A stretch of DNA of 64,000 nucleotides, taken from positions 272,501 to 336,500 of the forward strand of contig NC_090161.1 of the NCBI RefSeq assembly GCF_017916325.1, in the 5' to 3' direction. Position 1 is the first letter of the stretch. Each line of letters begins with the position of its first letter. The notes below the pieces were generated by a model. The model worked only from the letters and a program-made list of their open reading frames with translations. It was not told the origin of the DNA and searched no databases. The position numbers and the translations under genes are program-made. This document shows positions 52,801-60,891 of this stretch, piece after piece. The stretch comes from Leishmania martiniquensis. Taxonomy: Eukaryota; Euglenozoa; Kinetoplastea; Trypanosomatida; Trypanosomatidae.

Positions 52801-55800
52801 GGTGCAGGCGGTGGCGAAGCTTGTAGCGGAGAAAGCGAGCCATCCGGGCACCGTCGCACTGGCCGCCGGCGCTGTAGCCTACCTGGGGCCCTTTACAGCG
52901 CCCTACCGCGATCGCCTTCTACGCGCGTGGCACGCCAAGTGTGTGGAACTTGGGCTGCCCGTCGGCAGTTCGGGCTTTCAGCTGTCCAACATCATGAACC
53001 CAGTGCGCATTCGTACCTGGGCGCAGCAAGGCCTCCCGACGGACCCTTTTAGCGTGGAGAACGGCGTCATTGTGAGCAAGTCTCGGCGCTGGTGCCTTTG
53101 CATCGACCCTCAAGGACAGGCACTGAGCTGGATTCGCGCGATGGAGAAGGAGAGCAACTTGCGGGTGTTGAAGCTGACAGACGCGAACTACATGCGAACC
53201 TTGGAGAACGCCATCCGCGTTGGCTTGCCGGTGCTGATTGAGAACGTCGGAGAGTCGCTGGACGCGGCGCTCGACCCGGTGCTGCTGCAGCAAACGTACC
53301 GCTCACAAGGAAGACTCCTCATCAAGCTGGGCGACAGTGAGGTGGACTATGACCCGAAGTTTCGGCTCTACATGACAACAAAGCTAGCGAACCCCTTTTT
53401 CCTCCCAGAACTGCAGATCAAGGCGACAATCATCAACTTCACCGTGACGCAGACGGGGCTGGAGAGCCAGCTGCTCGCAGATGTGGTGCGGGTGGAGATG
53501 GCTGAGCTAGAGCAGCGGGCAGATCAGACAGTGCTGGACATTGCACACGGCAAAGACGAGCTGAAGGCGCTGGAGGACAAGATCCTTGAACTGCTGGCGT
53601 CGTCGACCGGCAACATCCTCGACAACGAACAGCTTGTGAACACCCTGCAGGAGGCCAAGACGACGAGCGAGAGCGTAAGCGACGCGCTGCGTGTGGCGGA
53701 GGAGACTCAGCGAGACATCGAGACAGCACGTGATCGCTACCGTCCCGTTGCGCGGCGCGGTGCCACAGTCTACGCCGTCATCACGGAGCTTGCCGGCCTG
53801 AACCACATGTACCAAAATTCCCTTGACTTCTTCAAGCAGCTCTTCGTCCTCACACTTCGACAAACAGAGCAGCAGGAATCTGTGGTCCGTCGCGTGGAGA
53901 CCCTGCTGCCGGCCGTGACGCTGCGCTCCTACAACGCTATCTGCCGTGGGCTCCTCGAGGCGGACAAGCTCATCTTTGCTGCTCTCCTTTACGTGCATGT
54001 GGCGCGGCAGGAGGGCACCATCGCAGATGATGAGTGGTCTTTCCTCCTCAAGGGGAGTGAAGGGAAACGATTTGTGGAGGAAGAGCTGGACCCGCCGCCA
54101 GTGTGGTTGACGCTGTCGGCGTGGAATGAGTTGACCGCACTGACGACGACGTTGCCGGCTTTCGCCTCACTGAAGGACTCTGTCATGGACAACGATGCGG
54201 AGTGGAGTGAGTGGTACACCAGGGAGAAAGCCTACGAGAAATATCCTGCCAGCCTTGGCTCGTACTCCGCGTGGCAGCGGCTGCTCATTCTGAAGGTGTT
54301 TCGGGAGGATTTACTCAACTACGGCCTTTCCCGCCTCATCGAGCGGGAACTGGGCAAGGCCTTCACGGAGAGTCCCGCCTTCGACCTCGAGGGGTGCTAT
54401 CAGGACAGCTCCCCAACGGCGCCAGTGATCTTTGTGCTGACTCCTGGGACAGACCCAACGCAGCTCTTCACTGAGTTTGCAGAGCGCAAAGGCTTTGGCG
54501 CACGCAAGATGATGCTGTCGCTTGGCCAGGATCAGGGCCGCAAAGCCGAAGAGATGATCCGTGTCGCTAGCATAGAGACGGGGGCGTGGGTATACCTTCA
54601 GAATTGCCACGTTTACACGTCGTGGATGCCGTCGCTCGAGCGCATCTTGGAGGAGGTGACGCATCGCGAGGTGCAGCGCGACTTCCGGCTTTGGCTCACC
54701 ACGATGCCCGTGGCTTCCTTCCCAGTGCTGCTGCTGCAGTCTGGCGTGAAGGTGGTCAAGGAGCCGCCTCAGGGGCTGAAGGCGAACATGCGCGACACCT
54801 TCGCTGTCGCTGTGACGCAGGATCTGTGGGATAGCTGCCCCCGCAACCCAACAACGTGGCGGCGGATGCTTCTCTCGCTGACCTTTTTCCACGCCATCAT
54901 ACAGGAGCGCCGCCGATTCGGTCCACTTGGGTGGAACATCCCGTACGAATGGAATCAGCCAGATCTCTCGGCGAGTCTGCAGTCGCTGCAGACGTATTTG
55001 AAGGATGAGGGCGAGGCTGTGCCGTGGAGCGCTTTGCGGTACATGGTGGGAGTCATCAACTACGGTGGTCGTGTCACAGACTTTCTGGACAGCCGCTGCT
55101 TAGCTACCATTCTTGGGAAGTTTTTCAACGAAGATGCTGTCGCGCCAAATACTCAGTGCGACGTGTCGCCGGATGGCATCTACCACATTCCAGAGAATGT
55201 GGCGTCGCTTGCTAGCATCCGCGAGTACCTGAATGACCTCCCGACCTTCGAGAGCCCTGAGCTGTTCGGGCTTCACGCGAACGCTGATGTCACTTTCAAC
55301 AAAAATACGGTGCGGCGCCAGCTCGCTGCGATACTGTCCGTGCAACCGCGCAGCAAGGCGGCAGCGGGCCGCAGCCCAGAGGACAAAGTGCTGGAGATGG
55401 TGACGGAGTTTCAACGACGGCTACCGGCAGCTATCGACAAGGCGCACGCGCACCCAGATACGTACCGACTCACCGAGGCGGGTACCATGATCTCGCTCGG
55501 CACCGTGGTAGGACAAGAGATCCTCTTCTTCAACGGCGTGCTCGCGAAGCTAGAGCGGACGCTGCTGTTGCTATGGCGGGCGGTCAAGGGTGAGGTGGTC
55601 ATGTCGGCTGAGCTTGAGGCCATGTTCGACGCAATGCTGCTGGGTCAGGTGCCGAAGCTTTGGCACGATGGCGGCTACCTCTCACGAAAGCCGCTTGCCT
55701 CTTGGTATGAGGATACATTGAGGCGCATTGATTTCTTCCGCGATTGGAACGACAATGGACAACCAACGAGCTTTTGGATCTCCGGCTTCTTCTTTCCGCA

Positions 55801-56248
55801 AGGGTTCCTCACCGGTGTGCTGCAGACGTACAGCCGTCTGCATCAGACGCCGATTGACGAGGTGAAATTCAGCACCCACGTGACATGCTACGAACTGCCG
55901 GAAGACATTGAGGACACTGTGGAAAGCGGTGTGTACATCCACGGCGTCTTTGTCGAGGGTGCCGGCTTCGATCTTTGCAGCTCCACACTGGTTGAGAGCA
56001 TGCCCCGTGAACTGTACAAGCCTATGCCGGTCATCCACCTCGAGCCCGTACAAATAAGCGACGCATTGGCCCCCACCGAATCCTATGCGTGCCCTGTCTA
56101 CAAGACTTCCGCCCGTGTTGGAACGCTCTCAACGACGGGTCTCTCAACCAACTACGTTGTCACCCTCGACCTGAAGTCCGCAGCAGGAGTGCAACCGCAG
56201 CACTGGATTGAGCGGGGTGTGGCGCTGTTGTGTATGCTGGATGACTAG
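43895..56248 (+). CDS. Axonemal dynein heavy chain, probably inner-arm single-headed type
   Basis: A 4117-residue flagellar motor subunit. The linker/stem occupies residues 1 to about 1330. AAA1 has GPAGTGKT near 1379 and [17 protein letters not shown]; AAA2 has GQTFSGKST near 1660 and [22 protein letters not shown]; AAA3 has GVTGTGKS near 2087 and [8 protein letters not shown]; AAA4 has GMGGTGRQS near 2439 and LSDTQI. Next come the stalk coiled coil with the microtubule-binding tip (about 2680-2980), AAA5/6 ([27 protein letters not shown]) and the C-terminal domain ending [21 protein letters not shown] and [10 protein letters not shown]. All four P-loops look intact. The length near 4100 and AAA motifs fit the axonemal, single-headed inner-arm group; the exact paralogue is not resolved. 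The ATG at 43895 ([19 protein letters not shown]) is chosen; an upstream ATG at 43790 precedes the acceptor. Third-position GC rises sharply near 47.8 kb. Confidence 0.93.
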   Translation: [4117 protein letters not shown]

Positions 56249-57062
56249 GATGCTGTACATGTCCAACATTATGTGCGCATATAGGGTGTAGGCGTCAGAT
56301 GCACGCCAAGCGGCACCTTTTCGATGTACGTCAAGGAGAAATCATCTCCGTATCCCTTCGCTTTTGTGTATGTGCCCCACTGCACTGCACTCTCCTAGTG
56401 CATTCCTCTTGCCTTGATTCGTTTCGTGTATGTGTGTGCATATGTGTTTATGTGTGTAGCCCCCCACCTCTTTTCTGAGATGGACAGGCGCGTACCACGC
56501 GGGGCATCACCTTCGACTATACATATATATCTATATATATAGATATAGATATAGATAATATGGACATGTATGTGCACACACATATATATGTATATATGCT
56601 TTTCTTTTTGTGTATGTGCTTTCCGCTGGGCCTCCCCGCCGGTGTCCATCCTCAGCCAGAAATACAGAGCGAAAGAAAAAATGCGCAGCTGCACGCGCCG
56701 CGATTACGACCAACGTGGCCATCGTTGCAGCAATAAGTATGTGCCCAGCCACTGGGCTCTCTTCTCATTTCTCCTCTTTGACAGGAGAGGGGGCTTTTCG
56801 GGCAGGGCGCTGTGCATGGGCTCCTCGATGACGGAGCGGCGAGGCCAAGAGGCTCCTGCTAGGCGTCTACCCCACACACCGCGTCCTATACTTTGCGTGC
56901 CCGTCCGTGCTACCTCTCGTGCCCGTCTCTCCCCTCCCCCTCAACTCTTACCTCCGCACCCCTTCTCCCTGGTGGCGGCTTTGACCTTAATACACACATA
57001 CGCCCACACACGTACGTAGGCTCCCGTCAGGACTTGTATTAGAAGAGGGTTACCAGTGCGCG
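56249..57062. other. Spacer with AT/CA repeats and a trans-splicing tract
   Basis: Dynein 3' UTR and leader of the AKR-fold gene. A C/T-rich tract (56920-56972) is followed by TAG at 57017-57019 and CAG at 57028-57030, both plausible acceptors for the ATG at 57063. The TA/CA repeat is listed separately. Confidence 0.5.
56519..56599. repeat. Composite TA / TAGA / CA microsatellite
   Basis: Alternating TA with an ATAG(AT) phase and a CACA phase, in the dynein 3' UTR. The TA part is self-complementary and could extrude or form hairpins. Confidence 0.85.
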
Positions 57063-59393
57063 ATGTTGCGTCGCTCTGTCAAGTCGTGCGGTCGGTGCTG
57101 CAGCTCGTCAAGTGCTGCCTACACCCAATTGCACTGGTCGGTCTTGCGCGCTTTGACCGTGTCGCCGTCGCCCCCCTCGAGTGCTAATGCGTGGCTCGGT
57201 CGGCGGCGCACGATGCGTGTCGCGTCATCATCGCCGCTTTGTTCCTGTGCCGCCGCACGCTGCTCAAGGAGGTGTCTTAGCCGCAAGTCGATCGAGGAGC
57301 AGCTCCCGTCCAATATCAAAGTGGACCCTAATGCACCTGCAGCGGCGGCCAACGACGGCGAGGGGCTTGGCCGCGACGCTTTCTCCAGCGGCATCAATGG
57401 CATTTACGGTAATCGTGCCGAGTCCGCGATGCGCGGTATGCTGGGGCCGCTTGGGCAGGCAGACGCACGAGAATCCCGCGCGGTCCCTATCCTCGGCCGG
57501 GCATCGGAGCAAGGGACAAAGTACACGCTAGACCGATCGACTGTGTTTGAGCACTGGCGCTTTCACTGCCCGGAGCCGGTCGGCTGGCACCTTTCCAAGC
57601 TGGGCTCCGCGACGTGCAAGATGGTGAATGATGTGAATGAGGCGGTGGAGTCGCTGCAGCTGCAGATCATCAAGGGCTGCAATGTGTTCGAGATCGACGG
57701 GGCCGCCTCGGAGGTACACCAAAGCATCGCCCGCGGCATTTACGAGGCGTTGCAAGCCTTCGAGCTGGACCGAAGCGGCTTCGTGATGGTGGTGCGCTGT
57801 GGCCTGGTCAGGCAGCCCCGCTTCCAGGATGAAATCACGCGCATCGAGGCATCCAACACCGCGGCTGTACGCAATCGAATAGTGCCAATCTTTGAGCGCT
57901 ACAAGGCCTCCTCGTTACCGTCGACATCCCTCAAATCCGGCTTCCGCATCAGCGAACTGGACGACTCGCAGCTGGCGCGGCTGAACCTGCGCCGCGTGGA
58001 TCGGACAACAGCCGCTGGGCTCTCACCAGATTGGCTCGACGCCTTCTTCACGAATGTTGCCTACAACACACGTTTGGAGTGCATCGACGTCCTCCTGCTG
58101 GAGGGGGTGCACACACTCTTTGATGGACGACCAGACGAGCACGTCGACGACGACATCCTGCAGCTCTTTGCGTACCTCGAGCGTCAGGTGAAACAGGGCG
58201 TGCTGCAGTACTACGGCGTCTGCTCGCCCCACCTAGCCCCGCCGGTTCCGCGCAACTATCCGGAACTGCCACCCGACGCGCTAGTGCCGGATAGGTTCCG
58301 CACGCCGCCGAAGGAACCGGCTACAGTAAACCTTTACCGCCTCGTGACCCTCGCCGAGCGTGCCGGCGGCGCGGGCCACCACTTTCGCTTCGTGCAGTAC
58401 CCCTTCAACCTTACACAGCACCAGGCGATGAGCAGTCCGCTCCCGTACGACACAACTCACACCCTGACGTCACTATGCAAGTCGTTGGGGCTAACCACCC
58501 TCGGCTACAGCCCCTTGGAGGCGCCGAACCTCATGCAGCTGCCGGAGCGCTACCACAACTTCCCCATGGAAGCAGACCTCAAGGCACTGCGCATGAATTT
58601 CTTCACGGTGTGCGAGCGCAGCGTGCTGAAGGAGATAGAGATCAAAGAGACAATCGATAAAGGCCCTGATACACTGCCGCCGCTCGAGGACCTCTTTGTA
58701 GCCAGCGTCTACTTGGCGGCGCAGCGACAGTTCACAAACCTATTCTTCTTCACAGAGTGGGTAAACCACTACATGAACCCACGCTTCCGACGTGCCATGA
58801 CACGCTTCAAAGAGGCCTCCGGTCCTGACCTGAAGGAGTGGGCGAAGCAGTACGAGCAGCTCATCAACGACCTACTACGGATGCGCCAACGCATGTTCCA
58901 GCACAAGCACGGGAAGCAGGCCGGACTCATCAACATGGCTATCGACTACGCGAGCCCCGCGCTGGCGCGCTGCCCAATGCTGAGCCAGAAGGCCATCAAC
59001 TTTGCCACCTACGGTTGCGATGCGCTTATGTGTGGTTTCCACGTGTCGCGGTACTTTCATGAGGCAACGGAGCTGAATCCGGCCAAGGACGGCAACTTGC
59101 CCATTCCTGAAGAAGAGCTCGTGGCACTGTGCAACGCGGAGGCGGTGACCTATGCGAATGCTTCCCCTCCGCATCCGTACATGCTGGAGCCACTCATGGG
59201 AGAGGGTAAGATCTCGAAGCAGCCAAGCAAGGGCTCTGCGTACTTCGTCCGGATCGACCCACAGAACCCCAAGTTTCCGGACATTCCGGAGGAGCTGCAA
59301 GCGGGCTGCAGTGACGGCGACATTGCAGCGTCCCCAGGCGGCCCCGCCGCACCAATTTCTAAGGCTGAAGCGGCGAAGGCAGTGAAGGAGTGA
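57063..59393 (+). CDS. Mitochondrial aldo-keto-reductase-fold protein with altered active site
   Basis: A 776-residue protein with a Cys/Ser/Arg-rich N-terminus typical of a mitochondrial presequence. Residues about 195-500 follow the AKR TIM-barrel order: GCNVFEIDGAA, ALQAFELDRSGFVMVVRCGL, LECIDVLLLEG, ILQLFAYLERQVKQGVLQYYGVCSPHL, FRFVQYPFNL, HTLTSLCKSLGLTTLGYSPLEAPN. The barrel Asp is kept, but the tetrad Tyr position reads SEVHQ and the Lys position reads VVRCG, so classic NADPH-dependent reduction is unlikely. A helical C-terminal 250 residues (FFFTEWVNHYMNPRFRRAMTRF onward) is extra to the family. It may serve a structural role in a mitochondrial complex, which is inference. The alternative start is ATG 57213. 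GC-rich codon use. Confidence 0.7.
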   Translation: MLRRSVKSCGRCCSSSSAAYTQLHWSVLRALTVSPSPPSSANAWLGRRRTMRVASSSPLCSCAAARCSRRCLSRKSIEEQLPSNIKVDPNAPAAAANDGEGLGRDAFSSGINGIYGNRAESAMRGMLGPLGQADARESRAVPILGRASEQGTKYTLDRSTVFEHWRFHCPEPVGWHLSKLGSATCKMVNDVNEAVESLQLQIIKGCNVFEIDGAASEVHQSIARGIYEALQAFELDRSGFVMVVRCGLVRQPRFQDEITRIEASNTAAVRNRIVPIFERYKASSLPSTSLKSGFRISELDDSQLARLNLRRVDRTTAAGLSPDWLDAFFTNVAYNTRLECIDVLLLEGVHTLFDGRPDEHVDDDILQLFAYLERQVKQGVLQYYGVCSPHLAPPVPRNYPELPPDALVPDRFRTPPKEPATVNLYRLVTLAERAGGAGHHFRFVQYPFNLTQHQAMSSPLPYDTTHTLTSLCKSLGLTTLGYSPLEAPNLMQLPERYHNFPMEADLKALRMNFFTVCERSVLKEIEIKETIDKGPDTLPPLEDLFVASVYLAAQRQFTNLFFFTEWVNHYMNPRFRRAMTRFKEASGPDLKEWAKQYEQLINDLLRMRQRMFQHKHGKQAGLINMAIDYASPALARCPMLSQKAINFATYGCDALMCGFHVSRYFHEATELNPAKDGNLPIPEEELVALCNAEAVTYANASPPHPYMLEPLMGEGKISKQPSKGSAYFVRIDPQNPKFPDIPEELQAGCSDGDIAASPGGPAAPISKAEAAKAVKE

Positions 59394-60891
59394 TGGGCCA
59401 GCGGTGCCGTGTAGTAAATCACGCGAGCGGATGAGGTGTGGAAAAGTGAGGACAAAATGAAAACAGGGGGAAGGGGTGGTGGTGGCGAGTCTCCACGTTG
59501 AAAGTCTGCACACGTGGGCATGGTGTGAGGCATGTGGCGCTTCGCGTGCGCCGGATCACCTCTTTGACTCCTCCCCTCCCCCGCCCCCCGCCCCTCACCT
59601 TCTTGCGCCCCGCTCCTCCTCGTCACCGACTTCCTTCCGTTTCCCACCGCTGCGAATGGGCTGTGTGTATCGAAGGGCGCATCTGCCCCTCCCTCCCTCC
59701 CTCTCTCTTATCCTTCAAGACGGCGATGGCCGTCGTTGGCTAACGGTGTTGCGGCCGTTGTTAGCCACTGTTGTCTGCCATCTTCATGTTATCCTCGGTT
59801 CTTCGCCCTCACCCACTCACAGATGCCTCCATTGCACAGGCGAGCTAGTCTCATTGGCACAAAAGGGCTTCCTCCTCTCTCCTCCGGTGCTTGCGCTTCT
59901 CTGTGCGTATGTTCCTCAGCCCTCCCCCCTCTGCTCCCCGCTTTTCTTTCAACACATCAACCTCTCATCGCGCGCCGTGGTGGGTAAAAGGTGTGGGTCT
60001 AAGTGGGTAGGGAGTTGAGAACACCACACCACCGTAAGGGGAAGTGGAGGCGCTGGTAAGTCTATAGAGACAGAAAGCGAGGAGATGGGCGCGTTGGCAT
60101 GAGCGAAGTCACCTCCTACTCGTTGGGCGTGCCAGCGCACTTTTTTGCTCTTGCGGTTTGTTCTGTGCGCGTATCGATGGATACGTGTCTCTGTTCCCTC
60201 GAGCAAATCGAGCATCCACCTCTGGTTGCCCTCTGCAGCCCCTCTACTTCCGCTTTGCCCCCCTCCCTCCCTCCCTCCTTCCCATCCCCTATCCTCCCCT
60301 CTCCTCATCTTGCTTCCCCTCTGCATCTCTCGTCTTCTTTCTCTGCCGCTGCCCTCCGTCCTTCATGCTCCGTGGAACAGCACACCCTCATAAACGCTCA
60401 ACCGGGAAACCTAGGCGGCAGGGCAGATCCACTTGGAGCTCGCTGTTCCCGACGCACCAGCCATCTGCTCATAAAATCAAAAGCACACACACACACACAC
60501 CTTCTTGCCGCTAAGCGTCGCTCCCCCCTCACCCCTCACACACCCTTCTCTTTCCGACTCTTCTTAACACCGCCCCCCTAGCTTTTCTCTCCGTTATCGC
60601 CGCTGACCCGCGTTTGTGACTCTTTAAGTTTTTGCTCCCTCCCCTTCCCCAGATCGCGCCCCGGTGTCTTAATGCGTGTGTCAGTGCCGCTCTCCTCCTC
60701 ACCTTCCATCTTATCTTCCGGGTGCGCAGCAGGCATTGCCCTGGGCAGCTCTTTCATCCCGCATCTTCAGGCCTCTTAACGGACGACAACGCCAACGACA
60801 GGCGAGGCTGCGCTTTCTTCTTGCCTCCGCCTATCCCCCACCCCCGACTCCGTCTTTCATCCGCCTGTATTCTTCTCGCAGGGCAGCTCAC
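59394..60891. other. Non-coding pyrimidine-rich stretch
   Basis: 3' UTR of the AKR-fold gene and leader of the nicalin-like gene, with CCT(CCC) repeats (59565-59600, 59686-59710, 60258-60300) and (CA)n at 60484-60501. Open frames, including the upstream extension from 60676, are C/T-driven. No gene recognised. Confidence 0.5.
60879..60881 (+). promoter_or_regulatory. Candidate spliced-leader acceptor CAG for the nicalin-like gene
   Basis: A C/T-rich tract from about 60820 ends CTTCTCGCAG, ten bases before the ATG at 60892. It supports a start giving a clean signal peptide. Confidence 0.45.

Noticed and set aside
60676..60891. 72-codon N-terminal extension of the nicalin-like protein
   Set aside because: Precedes the acceptor and would bury the signal peptide.
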